A stretch of DNA of 64,000 nucleotides. Origin: Desulforhabdus sp. TSK. Its GTDB lineage: Bacteria; Desulfobacterota; Syntrophobacteria; Syntrophobacterales; Syntrophobacteraceae. Location: positions 1 through 64,000 of the forward strand of contig NZ_BQXM01000027.1 in the NCBI RefSeq assembly GCF_022836495.1, given 5' to 3'. Position 1 is the stretch's first letter; each line of letters opens with the position of its first letter. The notes beneath the pieces were generated by a model. The model had not been told where the DNA came from. It made no database searches and saw nothing but the letters and a program-made list of their open reading frames with translations. The translations under genes and the position numbers were made by a program. This document shows, piece after piece, positions 8,202 to 14,567 of this stretch.

Positions 8202-8645
8202 CTATTGGTAGACGTTTCTAAATGAACCGGTGCTCTTATCAATCTGGATTTTCTCGACCAGTGATCCTTCTTTGGTCACAACCGTCGACTCGAAGAATTC
8301 GCCTTTATCGGCCACATCCCCAGCTTTAACGTTAGGATTGTTCAAGTAACGCACATAGTTTTGCATCATCTGTTCGGCCTGAGCTTGGCTCAAGAGCCGA
8401 TCCGTGCTCTGCCTCACACCACCAGTTTCCCTCATGCCGCACCCCATGTCCCCACGATCCGGCATCATGCTCCCATGCCCCATCCACGGGCAATGCCAAC
8501 CTTCCACTACCCCATGGGCAGCATGCCCTCTGCCGACTTGACCCTTTCTTGAAGGGGTGTTTTCCGCATGCTGAGCGTGAACCATCCCCGGACCGAATAC
8601 CAGCAGGAATGCCGCCGCTATGCTGATGGAAAGTACTCGTTTCAT
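8202..8645 (-). CDS. Exported metal-binding-type protein with PepSY-like C-terminus (ZraP-like position)
   Basis: 147 residues from ATG 8645, fixed by AAAGGAG 7 bases upstream; the longer frame from 8714 lacks a ribosome-binding site. Signal peptide with cleavage after V-H-A-Q. The mature N-terminus is rich in His, Met and Cys (W-H-C-P-W-M-G-H-G-S-M-M, then M-G-C-G-M). The C-terminal half (A-E-Q-M-M-Q-N-Y-V-R-Y-L-N-N-P-N-V, then V-V-T-K-E-G-S-L-V-E-K-I-Q-I-D-K) is nearly identical to that of the protein at 13820 and looks like a short PepSY-type domain. The location, divergent from a ZraS-like kinase with sigma-54 promoters on both sides, parallels E. coli zraP. A periplasmic metal buffer or sensor accessory is inferred. 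Confidence 0.82.
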   Translation of the reverse strand: MKRVLSISIAAAFLLVFGPGMVHAQHAENTPSRKGQVGRGHAAHGVVEGWHCPWMGHGSMMPDRGDMGCGMRETGGVRQSTDRLLSQAQAEQMMQNYVRYLNNPNVKAGDVADKGEFFESTVVTKEGSLVEKIQIDKSTGSFRNVYQ

Positions 8646-8732
8646 GGGATTCTCCTTTGGTGCAGGTAATGCTGCTATTGAAAGTATTCCTCGCCGACTG
8701 CTCCGTTCGACCATTCACGGATACGCAGTGTT

Positions 8733-8757
8733 TCTGAGAATCGAGTCGATTCTCAGA
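8733..8757. promoter_or_regulatory. 25-bp perfect palindrome between divergent sigma-54 genes
   Basis: Arms tctgagaatcga (8733-8744) and tcgattctcaga (8746-8757) around a single G at 8745. It is about 155 bases upstream of the -24 element of the kinase promoter (8911) and about 31 bases downstream of the promoter for the minus-strand gene. An activator binding site serving one or both promoters is the likely reading, as in the zraP-zraSR intergenic region; a 5'-UTR hairpin of the minus-strand mRNA is the alternative. Confidence 0.65.
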
Positions 8758-8787
8758 GAGTAGATTGTCTTGTCACAACTGGGATAC

Positions 8788-8804
8788 AGCATATCTCGTG
8801 CCAA
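8788..8804 (-). promoter_or_regulatory. Sigma-54 promoter for the 8202-7162 operon
   Basis: On the minus strand: TTGGCACGAGATATGCT, GG and GC 10 bases apart, a near-perfect match to the -24/-12 consensus. A degenerate dyad GGGATA-CAGCA-TATCTC (8781-8797), related to the enhancer dyads at 2252 and 13491, overlaps its -12 end. Confidence 0.78.
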
Positions 8805-8910
8805 AGCATTATTAAGTAAATAATATAATTGGTATAAATTACTTACTCCACCCGGCCTCGCGAAAATTCGCTTTTTCCTTTTTATACCTGGCGGGATACG
8901 ATCAATTTAC

Positions 8911-8927
8911 GTGGCTTCTCTTTTGCA
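8911..8927 (+). promoter_or_regulatory. Sigma-54 promoter for sensor kinase gene
   Basis: GTGGCTTCTCTTTTGCA: GG and GC are 10 bases apart and the -12 TTGCA is perfect; the -24 element is TGGCTT rather than TGGCAC. It lies 55 bases upstream of the start codon at 8982. It would make the sensor kinase part of the regulon it controls. Confidence 0.6.
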
Positions 8928-8981
8928 TAAAGACATTTGAAATGTTTACGCTAAAAAAAGCCGGCCGACAGGAGTTTGTAA

Positions 8982-10754
8982 ATGATTTCGGGCAAAGAAA
9001 AATTGGCGAAACGGAAGTGGATGTCCCCGTGGATGATCATTGGCTCCGTCTGCATCCTCGCCATCATTCTTATGGTTTTGGCGGTAAAGAATGTGCACAG
9101 GGAGAGAGAGTTCATGACGCAAGCGCTTCTCTCTCAGGCGAATGTGCTCATGCGTTCCATCGAAGCCGGCAGTCGTACGGGGATGATGGAAATGGGTTGG
9201 GGCCATCGACAGCATCAACTCCTCCTGGAGGAAATGGCTCAGCAGGCGGATGTTCTGTATGTGGCCCTGGTGAACCCCATGGGACAGGTTGTCGCCCATA
9301 GCGACCGCAGCCAGGTGGGGCAAATCTTGCCTTTTACTTTTCCCGAATCGGGTGAAACAGCTCATCGTTTTGTAGAAAAAGAAGCCAGGAGCTTCGAGGT
9401 CATTCGTCTTTACCAGCCGTGGATGAGGCAGAAAGGGAGAGGATTCGGCAGAGGAGACCTCTGCCCGATGCCCATGTCGTTTCAGCCCCCCCCTACGGGC
9501 GACCTGTTCATCGTAGTTGGGCTGGACCCGACGCCTTTTGAACATGCCATCGACCAGGACATACGCCAGACAATGGTGCTTTTGAGCACCATGCTGTTGG
9601 TGGGGGCTGGAGGATTTGTCTCTCTCATATGGGCTCAGAATTACCATAGCGCCAGATCTTCACTACAAACCATGCAGGCTTTTACTTCCACCTTGGTTGC
9701 TCAAATGCCGGTCGGCATGATCGCCACCGACCCGCAGGGGCAAATCCAGCAGTCCAACGAATCCGCTCGCATGATCCTGAAACGCCCGGATGGACTGCGA
9801 GGTCACATTGAAGATATTCCCTGCCTGCTCCCCATACTCACCCAGCTCCAGCGTAACGAACGACTCGCAGGGCGTGAGCTTTTATGTCTCCTTCCGGGAG
9901 GCGAAAGCGTACCTCTTCTCGTGAACGCTGCAGGCATCCGCGACGGGGAAAACGGCATTGTGGGGTGCGTCCTGCTCTTCACCGATGTGACGGAGATCAG
10001 GCAACTGGAAGAACGGCTCCGGCGGAGTGAAAGGCTGGCCAGTATCGGTCGCCTGGCTGCTGGAATCGCCCATGAGATCCGCAATCCTCTAAGCTCCATC
10101 AAGGGGTTTGCAGGCATCCTGGCAAATCGGGCTAAGACAGACGATCGCAGTCGCCAAATCGCCCAGGTGATGGAAGGCGAGGTGGAACGGCTTGATCGTG
10201 TGGTGAGCGAGCTCCTGGACTATGCTCGACCCACGGAGCTCCACAAGCGCTCATCCTCGTGTGAAGAGCTCATCAAAAGGTCGCTTCAGCTCATTGATAA
10301 AGACGCCCAACAACGAGGTGTGGCTGTCACTTTTCGTGTAAAACCCCATGAATTATCATTCGACGTAGATCCCGATCGGTTCACCCAGGTGCTTCTGAAT
10401 CTCTATTTAAATGCCCTTCAAGCCATGGATGAGGGCGGAAGCCTGGTGGTGGAGGCATTGGGGGACGGGGATAGCGTGATGCTGTCGGTCTCGGATTCCG
10501 GCGCTGGAATTTCCCCGGAACATCTTCCCCATGTTTTCGACCCTTATTTCACTACCAAACCCCAGGGCGTAGGGCTGGGATTGGCCAATGTATATAAGTA
10601 CGTCGAAGCCCATGGAGGTGAGATCAAGATCGACAGCGAGGCCGGCCGGGGCACCGAAATCATCATGCGCATTCCCAAAGGCCACCGGGAAGGTAACGTA
10701 CCGACGCCACCTGAGAATCAGTCCTCGAGAGCGGCACGCGTGCTTCCCACTTAA
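8982..10754 (+). CDS. Sensor histidine kinase, ZraS-like with PAS domain
   Basis: 590 residues. Membrane helix at about 17-37, periplasmic sensor about 38-190, second helix about 195-217, then a PAS domain (about 230-345) and the kinase core: G-I-A-H-E-I-R-N-P-L-S-S (acceptor His), N-L-Y-L-N-A-L-Q-A-M, D-S-G-A-G-I, F-D-P-Y-F-T-T, G-V-G-L-G-L-A-N-V. The periplasmic part starts with a stretch like that of ZraS (A-L-L-S-Q-A-N-V-L-M-R-S-I-E-A-G-S-R-T-G) and is rich in Met and His near residue 70-80, compatible with metal sensing. Start supported by CAGGAG 7 bases upstream. The NtrC-type regulator at 11920 is its most likely partner. Its own promoter looks sigma-54 dependent. The transcript ends at the 10791-10828 terminator. 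Confidence 0.9.
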   Translation: MISGKEKLAKRKWMSPWMIIGSVCILAIILMVLAVKNVHREREFMTQALLSQANVLMRSIEAGSRTGMMEMGWGHRQHQLLLEEMAQQADVLYVALVNPMGQVVAHSDRSQVGQILPFTFPESGETAHRFVEKEARSFEVIRLYQPWMRQKGRGFGRGDLCPMPMSFQPPPTGDLFIVVGLDPTPFEHAIDQDIRQTMVLLSTMLLVGAGGFVSLIWAQNYHSARSSLQTMQAFTSTLVAQMPVGMIATDPQGQIQQSNESARMILKRPDGLRGHIEDIPCLLPILTQLQRNERLAGRELLCLLPGGESVPLLVNAAGIRDGENGIVGCVLLFTDVTEIRQLEERLRRSERLASIGRLAAGIAHEIRNPLSSIKGFAGILANRAKTDDRSRQIAQVMEGEVERLDRVVSELLDYARPTELHKRSSSCEELIKRSLQLIDKDAQQRGVAVTFRVKPHELSFDVDPDRFTQVLLNLYLNALQAMDEGGSLVVEALGDGDSVMLSVSDSGAGISPEHLPHVFDPYFTTKPQGVGLGLANVYKYVEAHGGEIKIDSEAGRGTEIIMRIPKGHREGNVPTPPENQSSRAARVLPT

Positions 10755-10790
10755 AAGCCCCATGAATATTACCGACGTGCAACGGCGTGA

Positions 10791-10828
10791 GCAAAACCTC
10801 CCGCTTCCATGGAAGCGGGAGGTTTTGC
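10791..10828. terminator. Long perfect-palindrome terminator
   Basis: A perfect 38-base palindrome with 19-base arms; the left arm begins gcaaaacctcccgcttcc and the right arm ends in GGAGGTTTTGC. It lies 36 bases after the sensor kinase stop codon and can act in both directions, separating the kinase from the convergent SHOCT gene. Confidence 0.72.
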
Positions 10829-10990
10829 TATTTGTTATGGAGGAAATTGGTCGGCCCCACCTGAATTCAGCAGAGCTCATTATGCGCGCCCGGCAACCGA
10901 TCAACAAGTTGGAAGGCCGTTGGTTGTCCTGGATAGGCCTTACCCAGCCGGCAGGCCGGAACTATTCCGATGCTACGCTGATCGGGAGCC

Positions 10991-11329
10991 TCACTCAATA
11001 TCCCGCCTCATGGTCTCGAACTGCTCTTTTGTGATCTCTCCACTTGCGTAGCGTTTCTTCAAAACATCCAGGGCAGATTCTACAGTGCCTTCCTGAAGAC
11101 CATGGGAGATCCGGCCTCTCCCCCCCGCAGTAACCAGCCAGCGAATGAAAAGGGCCAGAGCAATCAGCACCAAGACCCAAAAAAACATCATGAATATTCC
11201 TCCGATCCATCCCCAGGCACCCCCCATCATCCCGTGATTCATGCCCCAGAGGGGGCACTGGCTCCATTGAACGAAATTTACCCTATCGAATAGCTCCGTC
11301 ACGAGGGCCGGCAGAAATTCACAGTCCAT
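10991..11329 (-). CDS. Small membrane protein with C-terminal SHOCT domain
   Basis: 112 residues. N-terminal region with W-S-Q-C-P-L-W-G-M-N-H-G-M-M-G-G, again a Cys/His/Met-rich element like the exported proteins of this cluster, followed by one strong membrane helix (about 43-65) and a C-terminal SHOCT motif (A-L-D-V-L-K-K-R-Y-A-S-G-E-I-T-K-E-Q-F), a short domain usually involved in oligomerisation or membrane-associated assembly. Start fixed by AAGGAGGA 6 bases before the ATG. A terminator-like hairpin ends only 20 bases upstream of the start codon, so expression probably depends on read-through. Function unknown; its membership of the metal/envelope cluster is inferred from place and composition. 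Confidence 0.82.
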   Translation of the reverse strand: MDCEFLPALVTELFDRVNFVQWSQCPLWGMNHGMMGGAWGWIGGIFMMFFWVLVLIALALFIRWLVTAGGRGRISHGLQEGTVESALDVLKKRYASGEITKEQFETMRRDIE

Positions 11330-11348
11330 ATCTCATCCTCCTTCAAAC

Positions 11349-11380
11349 AAAAAAAGCCTCCCCTTACGAGAGAGGAGGCT
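11349..11380 (-). terminator. Terminator/attenuator just upstream of the SHOCT gene
   Basis: On the minus strand the arms AGCCTCC (11380-11374) and GGAGGCT (11361-11355) close a 12-base loop and are followed at once by TTTTTTT (11355-11349). The SHOCT ribosome-binding site follows within 15 bases, so it terminates the upstream lipoprotein transcript and may attenuate SHOCT expression. Confidence 0.65.
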
Positions 11381-11411
11381 CTGCCTGTCGTCCATCAAGT
11401 CTTAAAGACAG

Positions 11412-11577
11412 CTACCGGCCGTAAGCCGAGAGGAACCATCCCGTGTTTTTGTTCACGTGGATTTTGTCCGCCAACGAGCCGTCCTTTGCTGAAACAATGA
11501 ACAGGCTTTTCATGCCCGATCCTCCATTTCGCCTCGATATACTCTCTCTTCATCGGCGAAAAAATCCCGTCAATCAT
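11412..11577 (-). pseudogene. Broken third copy of the PepSY-like exported protein
   Basis: The frame ending at the TAG at 11412 encodes a tail S-A-K-D-G-S-L-A-D-K-I-H-V-N-K-N-T-G-W-F that aligns with T-K-E-G-S-L-V-E-K-I-Q-I-D-K-N-T-G-W-F of the protein at 13820. Upstream the frame is closed by a TGA within about 45 codons; a neighbouring frame from ATG 11577 reads on past it but diverges. There is no signal peptide. A frameshifted remnant is the simplest reading; expression as a 33-residue peptide cannot be excluded. Confidence 0.6.
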
Positions 11578-11612
11578 CGCTACAAGGCCCCATATGGGGT
11601 TTCATACGGTAT

Positions 11613-11741
11613 TCAGTACCCATGAGTGCTATGCCACCGGCAATAGCTTCCATGCGCACCACAATGGCCGTAGCCCCCATAGTGGCTACAACCCGCAAAC
11701 GCGGCCATCAGAATCAATATGACTAATATTTCCTTAAACAT
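11613..11741 (-). CDS. 42-residue His/Cys/Gly-rich lipoprotein
   Basis: Short gene found by reading the minus strand. The product starts MFKEILVILILMAAFAGC, a complete lipoprotein signal with lipobox A-F-A-G-C (Cys18), and continues with 24 residues rich in Gly, His, Tyr and Ser plus two more cysteines (G-H-C-G-A-H-G-S-Y-C). Ribosome-binding site GGGAGGTGG at 7 bases. A near-perfect sigma-54 promoter at 11829-11813 precedes it. The composition suggests a membrane-anchored metal-binding peptide of the same regulon as the exported proteins at 2487, 8202, 13820 and 20011. No family recognised. Confidence 0.7.
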   Translation of the reverse strand: MFKEILVILILMAAFAGCSHYGGYGHCGAHGSYCRWHSTHGY

Positions 11742-11812
11742 AGCACCACCTCCCGAGTCTGTTAGAAGATCGCCTTTTGAATATGCAGGGGACCTGCCCC
11801 TCCATATTTAAA

Positions 11813-11829
11813 AGCAACATGTGTGCCAC
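11813..11829 (-). promoter_or_regulatory. Sigma-54 promoter for the small lipoprotein
   Basis: On the minus strand: GTGGCACACATGTTGCT, with perfect TGGCAC and TTGCT elements and 10 bases between GG and GC. It lies about 75 bases upstream of the start codon at 11741. Confidence 0.78.
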
Positions 11830-11919
11830 TATTTCCACGCGAGGAGAATCCCGCACGACCGTGCTATGCTGTGAAGTTGATGTCTTGAATCGACTGAGCA
11901 CAAGCGGTTAGCGGTTGTC

Positions 11920-13392
11920 TCAAACCATTCCCCGTGTTGGCTGGTTCCCTGTGGTCGTTCCAAATGGAGCTGCCTCCCGTGCGTTCTCCTTTTCAACTTC
12001 AACGGCCTCGTACTTCTTGAGCTTCAGCTTGAGGGTACGTCGGGTAATTCCCAGCCTGCGCGCCGCTTCGCTCTTGTTTCCCCGCACCTCCTCCAGCGTT
12101 TGGAAGATCTTCAGCCGCTCCATATCCTCAAGGGTTTTTCCCGGGATTTCCGTGAGTGTTTCTTGGGAGGTTTTCGTGGTCTCCCCCGAACAGGCTCGCG
12201 CTTCAGCCACGAAAGTTTGAAGCGGTAACGGGAGCTCTCTTTCTGAAACAAACTCTCCCGGCATCAGGATCACCGCCCGCTCCAGCGCGTTTTCCAACTC
12301 CCGCACATTACCCGGCCAAGGATAACGCAGGAACAGATCCAGTGCTTGGGGCGTCAACCCCTTCACGCGCTTGTGATTCTTTTCGGCGAGGTGAGGAAGA
12401 AAATGGCTGACCAGATTCGGGATATCCTCGGGACGATCACGCAAAGGCGGGACCACCAGGCTCATCACATTCAAACGGTAGAAGAGATCCTCCCGAAAGG
12501 TTCCCTCAGCCACCATCTTCTCCAAGTTACGGTTGGTGGCCGCAAGAATCCTTACATCTACACGCAGGGCCGCGTCGCTTCCGACTCGCTGGATCACCCC
12601 CTCCTGGATCGCCCGAAGCAGCTTGGCCTGCATGGAAAGAGGCAACTCGCCGATTTCATCCAGGAAGAGCGTCCCCCCGTCAGCCATGGAAAAGCGGCCG
12701 CGCCGCAACCGGTCGGCCCCCGTGAAAGCCCCTTTTTCATGGCCGAAGAGCTCCGATTCGATAAGAGATTCAGGAATGGCGGCACAATTCACGTCCACAA
12801 GCGGCTTTTCCCGACGGACGCTGTGGGCATGAATGGCCCGAGCAACAAGCCCCTTTCCCGTGCCGCTCTCGCCGGTGATGAGCACAGTTACCTCGGTGGG
12901 CGCCACCAGGGCGATCATTTCAGAGAGGCGTTTCATGGCGGTTCCATGCCCCACCATTTCGGGGATTTGAAATCTGGCCAACTGGCGTTTCAACTCCTCA
13001 TTCTCACTGCGCAGGTGCGTGTGCTCCAAGGCTCGCTCCATCCCCACCTTCAGTGCCTCGAAGTCAATGGGTTTGGTGAGATAGTCGAAAGCCCCGGTCT
13101 TCAGGGCTTCCACCGCCGACGGGATGGAAGAATAGGCGGTGAGTATGATGATGGGGATGGCTGCATTGTACTCGTGGATCGCTCGGGTGGCTTCAATGCC
13201 GTCCAACCGGGGCATGCGCAAGTCCATGAGGATGAGGTCCACGGGGCCGCGGCGGATCCTCTCCACCGCCTCCAACCCGTCTCGAGCTTCCTCGACTCCA
13301 TATCCCCATTCTTCCATGAGGGTCACCAGCATCATGCGATGGGCTGCATCATCATCTACAATGAGCACCAGCGGGGTTGTTGTCCGGTTCAT
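11920..13392 (-). CDS. NtrC-family sigma-54-dependent response regulator (ZraR-like)
   Basis: 490 residues with the classic three-part layout. Receiver, residues 8-125: acidic D-D-D near 14-16, phosphoacceptor in L-I-L-M-D-L-R-M-P, conserved Lys in L-T-K-P. AAA+ sigma-54 activation domain, about 145-380: Walker A G-E-S-G-T-G-K-G, the sigma-54 contact loop G-A-F-T-G-A, Walker [11 protein letters not shown], arginine finger region R-L-N-V. C-terminal Fis-type helix-turn-helix about 435-462 ([14 protein letters not shown]). It should bind enhancer dyads and open the sigma-54 promoters in this cluster; the kinase at 8982 is its likely partner. The RBS GGAGA at 13401-13405 supports the start. It is divergent from the exported protein gene at 13820. 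Confidence 0.93.
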   Translation of the reverse strand: MNRTTTPLVLIVDDDAAHRMMLVTLMEEWGYGVEEARDGLEAVERIRRGPVDLILMDLRMPRLDGIEATRAIHEYNAAIPIIILTAYSSIPSAVEALKTGAFDYLTKPIDFEALKVGMERALEHTHLRSENEELKRQLARFQIPEMVGHGTAMKRLSEMIALVAPTEVTVLITGESGTGKGLVARAIHAHSVRREKPLVDVNCAAIPESLIESELFGHEKGAFTGADRLRRGRFSMADGGTLFLDEIGELPLSMQAKLLRAIQEGVIQRVGSDAALRVDVRILAATNRNLEKMVAEGTFREDLFYRLNVMSLVVPPLRDRPEDIPNLVSHFLPHLAEKNHKRVKGLTPQALDLFLRYPWPGNVRELENALERAVILMPGEFVSERELPLPLQTFVAEARACSGETTKTSQETLTEIPGKTLEDMERLKIFQTLEEVRGNKSEAARRLGITRRTLKLKLKKYEAVEVEKENAREAAPFGTTTGNQPTRGMV

Positions 13393-13490
13393 AACGTGCT
13401 CTCCTTAGTCAGATACATCACACACTTTAAACGATGCAAAAATTGATCCTTTCCTCATTATGGAAAGAACATGCCGGCATGCTGCACTTC

Positions 13491-13550
13491 TGGATAGAAA
13501 GTAACCATTCTGATGGATACCGTTGGCTCTCACCGGGTATTTTCTATCCA
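13491..13550 (+). promoter_or_regulatory. Paired dyads, putative sigma-54 enhancer (UAS)
   Basis: TGGATA-GAAAG-TAACCA (13491-13507) and CGGGTA-TTTTC-TATCCA (13534-13550), starts 43 bases apart (about four helical turns), plus a lone TGGATA at 13514. They have the same N5-spaced design as the dyads at 2252-2301 and lie 117-176 bases upstream of the -24 element at 13667. Confidence 0.65.
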
Positions 13551-13666
13551 GAATCCGACTTCGTGGAGCGGATAACGATGGAGAGATGGACTGCAGAGTG
13601 CTTCTCGAGGAAACGGGAATCCGGTTCTTGCCCGGTTCATCCTGCGCGAAAAAGATGCCGGAAACT

Positions 13667-13683
13667 TTGGCACGCTTGATGCT
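13667..13683 (+). promoter_or_regulatory. Sigma-54 promoter for exported protein gene
   Basis: TTGGCACGCTTGATGCT: perfect TGGCACG and ATGCT with 10 bases between GG and GC; it differs from the 8788 promoter only in the spacer. The start codon is about 137 bases downstream. Confidence 0.78.
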
Positions 13684-13819
13684 CATCTGAATACGGCAAG
13701 TGCGTCGATTATCCGGAGGGAGCAGGTTCTCTCCAGACCCTCCGACGCTGAGAGGGGCATCGCAGTGTGCGGCCCTGAAAGACACCAAACAGATCGCGGA
13801 ATAGAATAGGAAAAAGATC

Positions 13820-14227
13820 ATGAAGACATTGATGAAAATGGGCGCAGTGATGGTTTTGGTTCTCATGTTGGGATTGCCTTATGTTCAGGCGCAGCAGCAG
13901 GGACCTCCTCAGGGAAGCGGTTGGATGTGCCCCATGATGGGCCAGGGCGGAGGGATGATGCATCATGGTGGGATGATGCAGCACGGTTCGGGAATGGGTT
14001 GTTGCGCCATGATGAACCGGAACCCTTCCGGAGCCCCACTGACTAAGGAACAGGCCAAACAGGTGGTCGATGATTATGTCCGCAACACCAACAACCCCAA
14101 CATCAAGGTTGGGGAGGTGGCGGAAAAGGGCGATGTCTTCGAGGCCACCGTGGTCACCAAGGAAGGCTCACTGGTGGAAAAGATTCAGATCGACAAGAAT
14201 ACCGGCTGGTTCCGTAGAGCTTCCTGA
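13820..14227 (+). CDS. Exported Met/His/Cys-rich protein with PepSY-like C-terminus
   Basis: 135 residues; signal peptide with cleavage after Y-V-Q-A-Q. The mature N-terminus is extremely rich in Met, His, Gly and Gln (G-W-M-C-P-M-M-G-Q-G-G-G-M-M-H-H-G-G-M-M), then G-C-C-A-M-M, ligands typical of copper, silver or zinc binding. The C-terminal 65 residues (Q-V-V-D-D-Y-V-R-N-T-N-N-P-N-I then V-T-K-E-G-S-L-V-E-K-I-Q-I-D-K) are shared with the protein at 8202 and the broken copy at 11412. A periplasmic metal scavenger or chaperone under sigma-54 control is inferred. AGGA 8 bases upstream supports the start. The P-type ATPase gene follows 340 bases later on the same strand. Confidence 0.85.
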   Translation: MKTLMKMGAVMVLVLMLGLPYVQAQQQGPPQGSGWMCPMMGQGGGMMHHGGMMQHGSGMGCCAMMNRNPSGAPLTKEQAKQVVDDYVRNTNNPNIKVGEVAEKGDVFEATVVTKEGSLVEKIQIDKNTGWFRRAS

Positions 14228-14567
14228 CCCTTGCTCATTGCTACTGTTGCCGTCACTCTCGCCTTCGGTTCACTTCGTGAACACGGGCGGGAGCCGGGGA
14301 CCGGACAATGGAATCTTGTCGCATTCCCCTTTCACCCAAGGGTGGGAGGGGATTTCCTTTTGGATCAAATCGATCATACAAGCCATGCGGCCCTTGCAGG
14401 TGACGCTCCAACGCAATTCGGGGACCCATTGCCAGGGGAATTCCGACTGCTCGACAGGAGATTGATTCATCAGCATGTTCAGGACGGGATTCACTTCTTA
14501 TTTTATGGTCTAAACTATTTAGCAAACCATGAAGCACTTTCTTAATGTTCGGTGAGGGAGTGAGTTG
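14228..14567. other. Intergenic region with small hairpins
   Basis: 340 bases before the P-type ATPase. Two short palindromes are visible, gttcac-ttc-gtgaac (14268-14282) and cacccaagggtg (14333-14344). I find no sigma-54 promoter with correct spacing and no convincing gene. Confidence 0.45.

Larger units (their letters stand above)
13393..13819. other. 427-bp divergent regulatory region
   Basis: Between the NtrC-type regulator and the exported protein gene. Contains the enhancer dyads (13491-13550), an additional perfect palindrome catgccggcatg (13470-13481) and the sigma-54 promoter at 13667. Outer 13-base arms ttctggatagaaa (13488-13500) and tttctatccagaa (13541-13553) are perfect inverted repeats. 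No gene is supported. Confidence 0.6.
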
